A DNA stretch of 64,000 nt, from positions 62,001 to 126,000 of the forward strand of contig NZ_RCWT01000013.1 of NCBI RefSeq assembly GCF_003688595.1. The letters are read 5' to 3'. Under the pieces are notes generated by a model that was given only the letters and a program-made list of their open reading frames with translations, did no database searches and was not told where the DNA came from. Within the stretch, counting starts at the first letter, position 1; the number at the start of each line of letters is the position of its first letter. The stretch comes from Sphingomonas sp. PP-F2F-G114-C0414. GTDB lineage: Bacteria > Pseudomonadota > Alphaproteobacteria > Sphingomonadales > Sphingomonadaceae. The translations under genes were made by a program, and so were the position numbers. Below are positions 27,061 to 37,537 of this stretch, in pieces.

Positions 27061-27450
27061 ATGTTCAAGACTTTTACACTCGCCGCCAGTGCCCTCGCAT
27101 TGGGTGCGACCACCCTCGTTCCCGCCGCCGCCGATGCGCAGCGCTGGGGCCCACGCTACGAGCGTGGCTACGATGGGTATCAGGACGGCTATCGCGGATA
27201 CGATCGTGGTTACGACCGGAGCGACTATCGCGAGTACCGCGGAAACGACCGCCGCTACAACGCGCGCAGCCGTCGCGGTTGCGACAACACCGGCGGCACG
27301 ATCATCGGCGCGCTCGCCGGCGGCCTGCTCGGCCACACCATCGCCGGTCGCGGTGACCGGACGATCGGGACGCTGCTCGGCGCGGCCGGCGGTGGTCTGG
27401 CCGGCAACGCGATCGATAAGTCGGATAACCCCGGGTACTGCCGCCGATAG
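27061..27450 (+). CDS. Glycine-zipper 2TM domain protein
   Basis: The 129-aa precursor starts with a signal peptide (MFKTFTLAASALALGATTLV, cleavage near ADAQ). Residues about 27-70 are low-complexity, dominated by Tyr, Gly, Arg and Asp (RGYDGYQDGYRGYDRGYD). The end is a glycine-zipper domain: TGGTIIGALAGGLLGHTIAG, then a second GTLLGAAGGGLAGNAID. Such proteins sit in the outer membrane or periplasm; function is unknown. GGGAGAC precedes the ATG at 27061. The longer frame upstream has no support. A terminator-like hairpin lies about 165 bp downstream. Confidence 0.88.
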   Translation: MFKTFTLAASALALGATTLVPAAADAQRWGPRYERGYDGYQDGYRGYDRGYDRSDYREYRGNDRRYNARSRRGCDNTGGTIIGALAGGLLGHTIAGRGDRTIGTLLGAAGGGLAGNAIDKSDNPGYCRR

Positions 27451-27454
27451 GGTC

Positions 27455-27570
27455 GGCAACGCCCGGGCCGGTGCGAGCGAAGGCGAGCAATCGCCGGCAC
27501 GGACGGCGGGCAGGCGCTTAGCCTGACCCGACCGACGACGGCTTTGCCGACGTCGCGCCCCGATAGGGCC
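27455..27570. repeat. Intergenic element, family F, copy 1
   Basis: Shares CGGCAACG, CCGGCACGGACGGCGGG, TTAGCCTGACCCG and CGACGGCTTTGCCG with the element at 39294. Between the glycine-zipper and phosphoribosyltransferase genes, it is followed by a hairpin at 27615 and a family B repeat. Together these account for the 360-bp gap. Confidence 0.55.
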
Positions 27571-27614
27571 ACCCAACCAGTTTCCCAGTTCCCTCGCGTA
27601 GCGTATCGAGGGCG

Positions 27615-27645
27615 AGGGCCGGCTTCCCGTACGGGAGCCGGCCCT
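27615..27645 (+). terminator. Terminator-like hairpin
   Basis: AGGGCCGGCTTCCCGT pairs with ACGGGAGCCGGCCCT with one bulged base; TTTGTT follows. It is the likely end of the glycine-zipper transcript. Confidence 0.7.
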
Positions 27646-27697
27646 TTGTTCGTCTGTACTCGAGCATTCTCCGCACCGGTAATTCAGCTGCCCCGCT

Positions 27698-27782
27698 CCG
27701 TCATCCTGACGAACGTCAGGACCCAGGGTAACTGACCACCGTCGATCTTGACTCTGGGTCCTGACGTTCGTCAGGATGACGG
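27698..27782. repeat. Intergenic palindrome, family B, copy 1
   Basis: Left arm CCGTCATCCTGACGAACGTC, right arm GACGTTCGTCAGGATGACGG, an almost perfect inverted repeat around a ~25-bp variable centre. It lies just before the end of the convergent phosphoribosyltransferase gene. Confidence 0.85.
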
Positions 27783-27810
27783 TGGGTCGTTAGGACGGTG
27801 GGTGGCTCGA

Positions 27811-28326
27811 TCAGGCGATCCGCTCAGGCACTTCCGCCGCATCCTCGGCAATCGCAGCCGCCGGTGCCACCGCCTCCCAGGGAAACACGAACCAGTCCTT
27901 CGTCACCGTCCGGTCGATCGTCCGCGCGCAATACTCGATCCGCTCGGCCGAACTGACGTTGTCGATCAGCATCGCAAACCGCACCGCACCCTCGACCGCC
28001 CCCGCCGTAACAAGCGCCCCGCGCAAATGCGTGATCGTCCGCCCCGAATCGTTGATGTCGTCGAGGAATAGCAGCCGCTCGCCGTCCCGCGTCCGCTTGG
28101 CGAGCTTGACCAGCGGTTCGTCGGCAAAGTCCTTCACCTGACTCGAATAGTCGACCGACAGCGTAGGCAAGCCGATCGCGTGACTGAGGAACACCGCCGG
28201 CACGAGGCCGCCGCGGCCGATGCCGATGATAAAATCGGGCTTCCAAGTATCCTCGGTCAGCTTGGCGGCGAGGATGTGGATCGCGGCGACGAACTCGTGC
28301 TGCGGGATCGGGGTGAAGATTGGCAT
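27811..28326 (-). CDS. Phosphoribosyltransferase family protein
   Basis: This 171-aa type I PRTase-fold protein has the PRPP loop in RLLFLDDINDSGRTITHLRG and an upstream PPi loop region (FIIGIGRGGLVPAVFLSHAI). YSSQVKDFADE and KDWFVFPWEAV are typical of small xanthine/hypoxanthine or guanine PRTase-like proteins. It should transfer a base to PRPP in purine salvage, but the exact base is not readable. I chose the ATG at 28326 because earlier in-frame starts lie in the neighbouring repeat. No ribosome site is convincing. Confidence 0.85.
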   Translation of the reverse strand: MPIFTPIPQHEFVAAIHILAAKLTEDTWKPDFIIGIGRGGLVPAVFLSHAIGLPTLSVDYSSQVKDFADEPLVKLAKRTRDGERLLFLDDINDSGRTITHLRGALVTAGAVEGAVRFAMLIDNVSSAERIEYCARTIDRTVTKDWFVFPWEAVAPAAAIAEDAAEVPERIA

Positions 28327-28356
28327 CGGCAGGACGCTAGCCAGTGTACATCGAAA

Positions 28357-28451
28357 CGTCACCCCGGACTTGTTCCGGGGTCCACCGTGCCGCGAACTAT
28401 TCTCGATCGATGTGCGGCACGGTGGATGCCGGAACAAGCCCAGCATGACGG
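28357..28451. repeat. Intergenic palindrome related to family B
   Basis: Arms CGTCACCCCGGACTTGTTCC and GGAACAAGCCCAGCATGACG enclose a second inverted pair, CCACCGTGCCGC and GCGGCACGGTGG. Same architecture as family B but a different sequence. It separates two tandem genes. Confidence 0.75.
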
Positions 28452-28461
28452 AGGGTTGGGC

Positions 28462-29820
28462 TCAGATCGTCTCCAGCGCCTGCTCGAAATCGGCGATCAG
28501 ATCGTCCGGATCCTCCACCCCGATCGAGATCCGGACGAGGTTGTCCGTAATCCCCAGAGCCTGCTTGCGCGCATCCGGCACCGACAGATGCGTCATCCCC
28601 GCAGGATGGCTAGCCAACGTCTCGGTCCCCCCCAGCGACACCGCCAGCTTGGCGATCTTGAGCGCATCGAGGAACGCGAAGCTCTCGCGCTCGCCGCCCT
28701 TGAGATACAGCGAGAAGGTCGAACCGCCGCCGGTGCAATGGCGACGGTAGATGTCCGCCTGACGCTCCATGCCCGGCTCGTCCTCGAGGAAACCCAGATA
28801 TGCGACCCGCTCCACCTTCGGATGGTGACGGAGAAAAGCGCAGACCTTCGCCGCATTCTCGCCCGCACGGCTCATCCGCAGTTCCAGAGTCTCCAGCGAC
28901 CGCAACAGCATCCACGCCGTATTCGGATCGGTGATCGTCCCGATCGTGTTCCGCATCGTCCGGATCGTATTGATATGCTCCTTCGTGCCGAGCACGCCGC
29001 CCGCGACCAGATCCGAATGCCCGCCGACATACTTGGTCAGCGAGTAGACGACGATATCCGCGCCATGCTTGAGCGGCTGGAACCACAACGGCCCGAGGAA
29101 CGTGTTGTCGATCGCAATCGGCGGCTTCTCGCCCCCGTCGCGAGTGGCGAAGATCGCATCGCGGCTGGCTGCGACTGCCTCGACGTCGACCAGCGCATTG
29201 GTTGGGTTCGCCGGGCTTTCGAGATAGATAAGCGCGACGTTACCGGTCGCGGCCTCGGTCATCACCGCGTCGATCTCCTCGCGGGTCGCGCCCGCCGGGA
29301 AGTCGAGCCACTTGACCCCGAACTTGCCGAGCACGCGGCCGATCAGCGTCTCGGTCGCCGCGTACAACGGCCCCGAATGGACGATCGTGTCGCCCGGCTT
29401 GACCATCGCCAGGAACAGCGTCGCGATCGCCGACATGCCCGACGAGAAGGCGAGCGCGTCCTCCGCCTCTTCCCAGACGCCGAGACGATCCTCGAGGATC
29501 TCCTGGTTCGGCCCGTTGAAGCGCGAATAGACGAGCCCCTCGGCACCGCCCGGACGCTTGCCGGTAACGCCTTCGAAGTGACGCTTGCCCGCCGCCGCGT
29601 TGGGGAAGACGAAGGTCGAAGTGAGGAAGATCGGCGGCTTCAGCGAGCCTTCCGACAGCGCGGGGTCGTAACCGTGCCCCATCATCAAGGTCGACGGCTT
29701 CAGCTTGCGCCCGCCGATCTTCTCGACCTCGGGCTTCGGTGCGACGCGCGCGGCGACGCCGGTCAGGTCCGCTTCGGTTTCGGCGGGGACTGCGCCGGCG
29801 TTTTCGGGGGTATCGGACAT
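28462..29820 (-). CDS. Cystathionine gamma-synthase family PLP enzyme
   Basis: The 452-aa protein belongs to the Cys/Met metabolism PLP group (MetB, MetZ, MegL). The PLP lysine is in DIVVYSLTKYVGGHSDLVAG; SRFNGPNQEILEDRLGVWE and LYLESPANPTNALVDV are hallmarks, as is the terminal SIGVEDPDDLIADFEQAL. It could form or cleave a C-S bond in methionine or homocysteine metabolism. The 50-residue N-terminal extension is longer than in most relatives. An AGGAG seven bases before the ATG at 29820 decides the start against a TTG one codon earlier. The precise reaction is not decidable here. Confidence 0.88.
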   Translation of the reverse strand: MSDTPENAGAVPAETEADLTGVAARVAPKPEVEKIGGRKLKPSTLMMGHGYDPALSEGSLKPPIFLTSTFVFPNAAAGKRHFEGVTGKRPGGAEGLVYSRFNGPNQEILEDRLGVWEEAEDALAFSSGMSAIATLFLAMVKPGDTIVHSGPLYAATETLIGRVLGKFGVKWLDFPAGATREEIDAVMTEAATGNVALIYLESPANPTNALVDVEAVAASRDAIFATRDGGEKPPIAIDNTFLGPLWFQPLKHGADIVVYSLTKYVGGHSDLVAGGVLGTKEHINTIRTMRNTIGTITDPNTAWMLLRSLETLELRMSRAGENAAKVCAFLRHHPKVERVAYLGFLEDEPGMERQADIYRRHCTGGGSTFSLYLKGGERESFAFLDALKIAKLAVSLGGTETLASHPAGMTHLSVPDARKQALGITDNLVRISIGVEDPDDLIADFEQALETI

Positions 29821-29910
29821 CAATATGCTCCTGCGTGGCCCGTCTTATGCGAGCCGATGTGCGGAGCCTAAACGACCGGCGCAGGCTTTGGGACCCGCTA
29901 TAGGCCCCTA

Positions 29911-30669
29911 TTACAGACCGATTATGCTGATCTGGCGCCCATAGGAGGGCTCGCCGCGATGGGTCGCGCGGCGATAGCTGAAGAAGCGATCGTCATCGGT
30001 GTACGTGTCGAGCCCCAGCGCCTCGATCCGACCGATCCCAGCGACCGCGAGCCGGCTGACGACATAGGCCTCCAAGTCGAACTGGTAATGATCCGCGCGG
30101 CCATCGGCGAATAAGCGCTCGTTCTCCGGATCCGCCTCGCAAAACCGGCGGATGAACGCGTCGTCGACCTCATAGCTGGCGCGCGCGATGCACGGCCCGA
30201 CAGCAGCGACGATCCGATCGCGGTGCGCGCCGATCGCCTCCATTGCGAGGATCGTGGAGTCGGTAACGCCGCCGAGCGCGCCTTTCCAGCCGGAGTGGGC
30301 TGCGGCAACGACGCCGGCTTCACGATCGGCAAACAATACGGGTGCGCAGTCGGCGGTGAGAATTCCCAGCGCGAGGCCGGGACGGTTGGTGACCAGCGCA
30401 TCGGCATGCGGACGGATCGCGTCATCGAACGGTTCGATCACGGTGACCGCGTCGGCGGAATGGACCTGATAGAGACCGACAAGTCTCGCACCGGGGAGGA
30501 CGGCCTCGGTAGCGCGACAGCGGTTCTCAGCAATGGCGGCGGGGTCGTCGTCAGACCCGATGCCGACATTGAGACTCGCATACGCCCCGGTCGAGACGCC
30601 GCCACGCCGTCCGAAAAAGCCGTGCCGAATGTCGCCAAGCGCCTTCGCGCGGATTGCGTCGATGGTCAT
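29911..30669 (-). CDS. pgeF: Peptidoglycan editing factor PgeF (YfiH/laccase-domain family)
   Basis: This 252-aa member of the YfiH family carries the conserved metal motif: His in LVGLYQVHSADAV, Cys in LTADCAPVLF, and His in VAAAHSGWKGALGG. In E. coli PgeF removes L-Ser-containing muropeptide precursors; older annotation calls the family polyphenol oxidase. HGFFGRRGGVSTGAYASLN is the usual N-terminal signature. I chose the ATG at 30669; an ATG at 30687 would add six residues. It lies in a same-strand run with GNAT, MidA-type methyltransferase and lgt, a grouping seen in other alphaproteobacteria. Confidence 0.92.
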   Translation of the reverse strand: MTIDAIRAKALGDIRHGFFGRRGGVSTGAYASLNVGIGSDDDPAAIAENRCRATEAVLPGARLVGLYQVHSADAVTVIEPFDDAIRPHADALVTNRPGLALGILTADCAPVLFADREAGVVAAAHSGWKGALGGVTDSTILAMEAIGAHRDRIVAAVGPCIARASYEVDDAFIRRFCEADPENERLFADGRADHYQFDLEAYVVSRLAVAGIGRIEALGLDTYTDDDRFFSYRRATHRGEPSYGRQISIIGL

Positions 30670-30691
30670 AGCGACCGCCCCACCCATAGCT

Positions 30692-30796
30692 CCACCCCGG
30701 CGAAGGCCGGGGCCCAATTGGGGGACGTTGCTGACAGGGGACTGCGCATCGTTACTGCAACCTTTCCAATTGGGCCCCGGCCTCCGCCGGGGTGGT
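30692..30796. repeat. Intergenic ~105 bp palindromic element, family A, copy 3
   Basis: Arms CACCCCGGCGAAGGCCGGGG and CCCCGGCCTCCGCCGGGGTG with the inner CCCAATTGGG and CCAATTGGGC. It is inserted between pgeF and the GNAT gene on the same strand. Confidence 0.88.
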
Positions 30797-30820
30797 ACCG
30801 ATTCGATGCACTAACGACCA

Positions 30821-31333
30821 TCACAACACGAGCCGCATGATCCGGTCATCGTCGGGCTGCTCCCCAACCATGAACACATACCGCCCGATCTCGACGAAGC
30901 CGTATCGCTGGTAGAACCGGTGCGCCCGGTGGTTGTCGACATACACGCTGAGGATCATCTCCGTGCGACCATCAGCCCGTGCGACATCGATCGCCCAATC
31001 CATCAACGCCGGGCCAACCCCCGCACCATGCTGGTCGCCCCGCACATAAAGCTGGTGAAGCTCGATCGCCGTCGCCGGCCAGTCGCCGGGGAATGCGACG
31101 GGTCCGATCTTGGCAAACCCGACGATCTCACCCGATTCGTCCACCGCGACGCGCACCGTGAAGGCAGGATCGGAGAGTTGCGCCGGCAACCCCGTGTCGC
31201 CGAACGCCTGGTCGAGGAAGGCGGCGAGGTCTTCAGGCCGGTACAGCGTACCGAACGTATCGGTGAAAGACCGCTTCGCCATCGCGGCGAGTTCTGCGCC
31301 ATCAGCGGGCACGGCATCGCGATAGGCGATCAT
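30821..31333 (-). CDS. GNAT family N-acetyltransferase
   Basis: This 170-aa acetyltransferase has the acetyl-CoA loop LYVRGDQHGAGVGPALMDWA near residue 98. A C-terminal strand follows (LSVYVDNHRAHRFYQRYGFV, typical of the RimI/YjaB-like group). The acceptor is unknown. Its ATG at 31333 overlaps the stop of the MidA-type gene by four bases (ATGA), so they are likely co-translated. The upstream open frame is inside that gene and is not used. Confidence 0.9.
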   Translation of the reverse strand: MIAYRDAVPADGAELAAMAKRSFTDTFGTLYRPEDLAAFLDQAFGDTGLPAQLSDPAFTVRVAVDESGEIVGFAKIGPVAFPGDWPATAIELHQLYVRGDQHGAGVGPALMDWAIDVARADGRTEMILSVYVDNHRAHRFYQRYGFVEIGRYVFMVGEQPDDDRIMRLVL

Positions 31334-32382
31334 GCAAACGCCGCCGGTGTCGGCCAAGTCGGCGCGGTGATCGCCAGCGCTCTGAAGAGCGTACCCATAT
31401 CGTCCATCAACCTCCTTCGATCCGCTGCCAATGCTTCCGCCCGCGCAGGCGACGCCTTGGCGAGTGCCGACGTCCGCGAATCGATGCCGAGCGCACCGAG
31501 CAGGTCGCGCTGCGTCACCGGCCCCCACGCGACCGCGCCCTCCGTTTGGGCGGCTGCAGCGAGCGTGGTGAAGTCGACATGCGCGGTCAGGTCGTGCTCG
31601 CCGGGCACATCGAACGGATTGGCGAACGCATGCCCGCGCACCGCCTGCAACGTGTCGCCGAGCGCCGGCCCCTCATAGCCATAATCGATCGCGATCAGCG
31701 CACCGCCCTGCGCGGCGATCCGCTTGGCGAGACCGCGAATGATCGTCACGGCTGCAGGCGAGGTTTCGAGGATCGAGCCCGCGGGCGCGTCGCGGAACGG
31801 CTCGGGGATGACGGCATCCGGAAGCGGCTTCCCGGCGATCGGCAGGAACAGCAGGTCCTGTGCCGCGACGAGGCGTTCGTGCCACTGCTCGCGCTTCACC
31901 AACTGCCGGATCGGCAGCGCGTCGAAGAACTCGTTGGCGACGACGATCAGCGGGCGATCGGTCGGCAGCGTTTCGACCGCATCATGCCACGTCGCAGCGG
32001 GCACCCGCTCGGCTTGAGCTTTTCGCAACGCCGGACTGGTCTCGACGAAATGTAACGGCGGCTCCAGCCCGGCCTTCGCCATCGCCCGCGCGGCATCGGC
32101 GGCCAGCGTCCCGCGACCCGGCCCAAGTTCGACCCAAGCCACCTCGGGGCGACCAGCGCGGTCCCAAAGATCAGCACACCACAAACCGACAAGCTCGCCG
32201 AACATCTGGCTGATCTCGGGCGCGGTGGTGAAGTCCCCCCCCGCCCCCAACGGGTCGCGCGTCGCGTAATAGTGCGCGTTCGCCGCCGCCATATACTGCG
32301 CAACGGGAATCGGACCCGCGAGCGCAATCGCGCGGGCGAGGCGTTCGGGGAGGGCGGTGTCGGTCAGGGGGGTGTCGGACAT
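31330..32382 (-). CDS. MidA/NDUFAF7-type SAM-dependent methyltransferase
   Basis: This 350-aa protein is of the COG1565 family. Human NDUFAF7 methylates an arginine of complex I subunit NDUFS2. The signature MAAANAHYYATRDPLGAGGD is followed by FTTAPEISQMFGELVGLWC. The SAM motif is WVELGPGRGTLAADAAR, and VANEFFDALPIRQLV is also conserved. A role in respiratory complex I assembly is plausible but not shown. Start at 32382 is MSDTPLTDT; an ATG at 32391 and a GTG at 32409 inside the repeat are alternatives. It is upstream of GNAT and downstream of lgt. Confidence 0.9.
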   Translation of the reverse strand: MSDTPLTDTALPERLARAIALAGPIPVAQYMAAANAHYYATRDPLGAGGDFTTAPEISQMFGELVGLWCADLWDRAGRPEVAWVELGPGRGTLAADAARAMAKAGLEPPLHFVETSPALRKAQAERVPAATWHDAVETLPTDRPLIVVANEFFDALPIRQLVKREQWHERLVAAQDLLFLPIAGKPLPDAVIPEPFRDAPAGSILETSPAAVTIIRGLAKRIAAQGGALIAIDYGYEGPALGDTLQAVRGHAFANPFDVPGEHDLTAHVDFTTLAAAAQTEGAVAWGPVTQRDLLGALGIDSRTSALAKASPARAEALAADRRRLMDDMGTLFRALAITAPTWPTPAAFA

Positions 32383-32405
32383 GTCGACCATCTCAAAAAT
32401 CTCTA

Positions 32406-32510
32406 CCACCCCGGCGAAGGCCGGGGCCCAGTTGGAACGTCCGTAGTGACGTGCGTTGCGCGTCGTTACATCAACCTTCCCAACTGGGCCCCGGCCTCCG
32501 CCGGGGTGGT
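32406..32510. repeat. Intergenic ~105 bp palindromic element, family A, copy 4
   Basis: Arms CCACCCCGGCGAAGGCCGGG and GCCCCGGCCTCCGCCGGGGT. The core has CGTCGTTACATCAACCTTCC. It separates lgt and the MidA-type gene within one same-strand run, so the pair must be read through it or start anew after it. Confidence 0.88.
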
Positions 32511-32530
32511 GCTTCTATTCGAAGGAAGCG

Positions 32531-33436
32531 TCAGGCGACGCTCGCCGTCCCCGCGATCGGCTCGACCCGCACGCGCCGCTTGGCCGACGTCGCCACCAGA
32601 TACGCGCCCCCGACGATCATCGGCACGCACAGCCACTGCCCCATGTGCAGCCCGGTATGCTCGGCAAACGCCCGCAGCTGCGAATCCGGCTCGCGGAAGA
32701 ACTCCACGACAAACCGCGCGATCCCGTACCCCAGCACGAACAACCCGACGAGCTTGCCCGGATCGTACCGCGCCTTGGTCTTCCAGAACGCGAACCACAG
32801 CAGCACGAACAGGACCACGCCCTCCAGCCCGGCCTCGTACAGCTGGCTCGGATGGCGCGCCGGCTCGACCATCCCGAACGGCACGGTACGCTCGAAGATG
32901 ATCCCCCACGCGACGTCGGTCGGCTTGCCCCACAGCTCGCCATTCACGAAGTTCGCCAGCCGCCCGAAGAACAGTCCGAACGGCACGCAGCACGCGATAT
33001 AATCGTGCACGCGCAACCAGTTGAGCTGGTGCTTCCGCGCAAACAGGATCAGCCCGATCGACGTGCCGATCACCCCGCCGTGGAACGACATGCCGCCGTC
33101 CCAGAGCCGGAAGATCCGCAACGGATGCAGGAACATCTCGGGCGCGTAGAAGATCACATAGCCGAGCCGCCCGCCGAGGATGATCCCGAGCGTCGCGTAG
33201 AACACCAGGTCGTCGGCATGGCGCCGCGCCATCGGTGCGCCGGGCTGGGCGAGCAGCTTCAGCAGATACCACCAGCCGAGCAGGATCCCGCCGATATAGG
33301 CAAGGCTGTACCAGCGCAGCGTGAAGAAGCCGATCGAGAAGACATCGGGGTGCAGCCCCAGATCCTCGAAGCGGATGTGACTGCCGACGGCAGGCGCTAC
33401 GGCACCCGCAGCGGCGGTGATGGTCGACAGGATCAA
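32531..33436 (-). CDS. lgt: Phosphatidylglycerol--prolipoprotein diacylglyceryl transferase
   Basis: This polytopic inner-membrane enzyme (301 aa, about seven helices) transfers diacylglycerol to the lipobox Cys of prolipoproteins. The essential regions are [20 protein letters not shown] (H-G-G-x-x-G), [15 protein letters not shown], and [20 protein letters not shown]. The N-terminal [20 protein letters not shown] is typical. I place the start at a TTG at 33436 because GGGGAA lies five bases upstream and because it begins where homologues begin. An ATG at 33466 (311 aa) has no ribosome site. It is divergent from the acyl ligase gene with under 70 bp between starts. Confidence 0.95.
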   Translation of the reverse strand: MILSTITAAAGAVAPAVGSHIRFEDLGLHPDVFSIGFFTLRWYSLAYIGGILLGWWYLLKLLAQPGAPMARRHADDLVFYATLGIILGGRLGYVIFYAPEMFLHPLRIFRLWDGGMSFHGGVIGTSIGLILFARKHQLNWLRVHDYIACCVPFGLFFGRLANFVNGELWGKPTDVAWGIIFERTVPFGMVEPARHPSQLYEAGLEGVVLFVLLWFAFWKTKARYDPGKLVGLFVLGYGIARFVVEFFREPDSQLRAFAEHTGLHMGQWLCVPMIVGGAYLVATSAKRRVRVEPIAGTASVA

Positions 33437-33503
33437 AGGCTTTTCCCCACGCGTTCGCCCCTGCATAAAGACCGATAACGATAAGACCAAGTAGGAGAGC
33501 GAT

Positions 33504-35192
<1,689 letters not shown>

Positions 35193-35195
35193 TAT

Positions 35196-35338
35196 CCCTC
35201 GCCCCTCCGGGGAGAGGGAGGGAGGAGCCACTTGGCGACGGAAGGGAGAGGGGGAGTGGGACTCCCGGCGCAGGCCCGGAGACCCACTCCCCGTCATCCG
35301 CCGCTTCGCGCCACCTTCTCCCCGTGGGGGAGAAGGAT
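35196..35338. repeat. Intergenic palindrome, family C (variant), copy 4
   Basis: Starts TCCCTCGCCCCTCCGGGGAG and ends CTTCTCCCCGTGGGGGAGAA with a nested pair GAGTGGGACTCCCGG / CCGGAGACCCACTC. It lies between two tandem genes. Confidence 0.7.
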
Positions 35339-35350
35339 TAGAGCCACCTC

Positions 35351-37537
35351 ATGATTAGCAGGCGTGAGATTTTAGTCGGCGGCGGCGCGGGGATCGGGCT
35401 CGTCGTCGCCTGGGGCCTCTGGCCACGAATCTACGCCCCAAACGTCGTCGCCAACCCCGGCGAAACCCCATTCGGCGCGTGGCTCAAGATCGGCACCGAC
35501 GGCCACGTCACCGTCGCCGTCCCGCAGGTCGAACACGGCCAAGGCGTCTACACGACCCTCCCCCAGATCGTCGCGGACGAACTCGGCGCGGACTGGCGCA
35601 CGATCGGCGTCGAACCCGCCCCCCTCAACCCGCTCTACGCCAACCCAATCGGCACGCACGACCTGTTCGAAGGCGCGTTCGACCGCCTCCCAGACGGCAC
35701 TCCACAACCACCGATGCTCACCGGCGGATCGAGTTCGATCCGGATGTTCGAGCAAGCCTGCCGCGAGGCCGGCGCAGGCGCCCGCGCGCTCCTTTGCATG
35801 GTGGCGGCAAAACGCTGGGACGCCGACTGGACCCAGGTCAATGTCGACGCGGGCTTCTGCACCTACCAAACCAAGCGCATCCGCTTCGCCGAACTCGCCG
35901 AGGAAGCCGCGAGGTTCACCCTCCCCGATCCCCTCCCGCTCGGCATCCAGGGTGCAGGCAAGCTGGTCGGCAAGTCGGTCCCCCGCCTCGACACCCCCTC
36001 GAAAGTCGACGGCTCGGGCAATTTCGCCGGCGACGTCCGCCTCGCCGACATGGTCCACGCCGCAATCCGCCAAGGCCCGGTAGGCGGGCGCCTGACAAAG
36101 GTCGACCGCGCCGCCGCCGACCGCATCCGCGGCGTGCTATCGGTGGTCGAGAACCCGCGCTGGGTCGCGGCCGTCGCGACGACAGGGTGGGCCGCACAAA
36201 AGGCGCTCGACGCGCTCGCGCCGCGATTCGAGAACGACACCCCGCTCCCCGATACCAAGTCGATCGACGCAGCACTCGACGCCGCGCTAGCCCGTCCCGG
36301 CAAGGAGATGGCGGCCGCAGGCGACGTCGCCACGACCTTCCAGGGTGCCAAGCTCGTCACCGCAAACTACCGCGCGGGCCTCGGTCTGCACGCAGCGATC
36401 GAGACCCGCAGCGCAACCGCCTCCTTCTCCAACGGCCGCCTCGAACTCTGGCTGGCAACGCAAGCACCGGGGCTCGCACGATCGGCAGCAGCGCGGGCGG
36501 CGGACCTCAGCGAGGATGCCGTCGTCGTCCATCCGATGCTGATCGGCGGATCGTTCGGCGCCGCGCTCGAACACGATGTCGCCGAACAGGCGGCAGTGCT
36601 GGCGGTAAAGCTAAGACGCCCGGTCAGCCTCGTCTGGTCGCGTGGCGAGGATTCGCTCCACGATCACTACCGCCCACCCGCCGTCGCGAAGATGGCCGCA
36701 CGGCTCGCCCCCAACGGCGCGATCATGGGCTGGTCGGCCAACATCGCAGCCCCCTCGACCGGCGCCGAGATGGCACGCCGGATGATGCCGGGCCTCGCGA
36801 CCGAAGCCTCGCTGATCGGCGTCAAAGGTGACCGCTACGCCGTCGCGGGCGCGGCGCCCGTCTATCGCATCCCCGCCTATACGGTCGAGCACCACCCCGC
36901 CAAAATCGGCCTCCCGACCGGCCATCTCCGCGGCGGCGCGCATGGCTACACCGCATTCTTCACCGAATGCTTCCTCGACGAACTGGCGCGCACCGCGCAG
37001 TCCGAACCGATGTCGTTCCGCATCGCCATGCTCGGCGGCGAACCGCGACTCGCCCGCTGCCTCTCGACCGCGGCGGCGCTCGGCGGCTGGGACGGCGGCG
37101 TCGCCGGCAGCGGCCAGGGGATCGCAGCCCACGCGTTCCGCGGCAGCTACATCGCCGTCATGGCAGAGGCGCACATCGGCGCGGACCAGCGCCCGGTGGT
37201 CGACCGCCTCGTCGCCGCGGTCGATTGCGGTGCGCAGATCAATCCCGACATCGTTCGACAGCAGATCGAGGGCGGGCTGATCTTCGGCATGGCCGCCGCG
37301 CTTGGCGCTTCGACCGGCTTCACCCGCGGCCTCGCCGACGCGCGCGGGTTCGACACGATCGGCCTGCCTCGTCTCGCCGACACGCCCGACATCACCGTCG
37401 AGGTCATCCGCAGCGACGAAGCGCCCGGCGGCGTCGGCGAACTCGGCGTCCCCGCGGTCGCACCGGCGATCGCCAACGCGCTCTATGCGTCAACGGGCTT
37501 CCGCATCCGCAATTTGCCTTTAAGACCAGCGCCATGA
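35351..37537 (+). CDS. Molybdopterin-binding subunit of xanthine dehydrogenase family (IorB-like)
   Basis: The 728-aa protein resembles the large subunit of isoquinoline 1-oxidoreductase or aldehyde dehydrogenase. The N-terminus MISRREILVGGGAGIGLVVA is a Tat-type signal (SRRE then a hydrophobic stretch). PQVEHGQGVYTTLPQIVADE and the later GGSFG and GAHGYTAFFTECFLDELA are cofactor-domain features. The catalytic Glu is in PGGVGELGVPAVAPAIANAL. These enzymes also need a [2Fe-2S] subunit, normally adjacent; none is in the window. hemH overlaps its stop by four bases (ATGA), an unusual coupling. Function of the substrate pocket cannot be assigned. Confidence 0.87.
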   Translation: MISRREILVGGGAGIGLVVAWGLWPRIYAPNVVANPGETPFGAWLKIGTDGHVTVAVPQVEHGQGVYTTLPQIVADELGADWRTIGVEPAPLNPLYANPIGTHDLFEGAFDRLPDGTPQPPMLTGGSSSIRMFEQACREAGAGARALLCMVAAKRWDADWTQVNVDAGFCTYQTKRIRFAELAEEAARFTLPDPLPLGIQGAGKLVGKSVPRLDTPSKVDGSGNFAGDVRLADMVHAAIRQGPVGGRLTKVDRAAADRIRGVLSVVENPRWVAAVATTGWAAQKALDALAPRFENDTPLPDTKSIDAALDAALARPGKEMAAAGDVATTFQGAKLVTANYRAGLGLHAAIETRSATASFSNGRLELWLATQAPGLARSAAARAADLSEDAVVVHPMLIGGSFGAALEHDVAEQAAVLAVKLRRPVSLVWSRGEDSLHDHYRPPAVAKMAARLAPNGAIMGWSANIAAPSTGAEMARRMMPGLATEASLIGVKGDRYAVAGAAPVYRIPAYTVEHHPAKIGLPTGHLRGGAHGYTAFFTECFLDELARTAQSEPMSFRIAMLGGEPRLARCLSTAAALGGWDGGVAGSGQGIAAHAFRGSYIAVMAEAHIGADQRPVVDRLVAAVDCGAQINPDIVRQQIEGGLIFGMAAALGASTGFTRGLADARGFDTIGLPRLADTPDITVEVIRSDEAPGGVGELGVPAVAPAIANALYASTGFRIRNLPLRPAP

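Noticed and set aside
28180..29871. 563-codon frame antisense to the cystathionine gamma-synthase family gene
   Set aside because: No domain; the minus-strand gene has complete PLP motifs.
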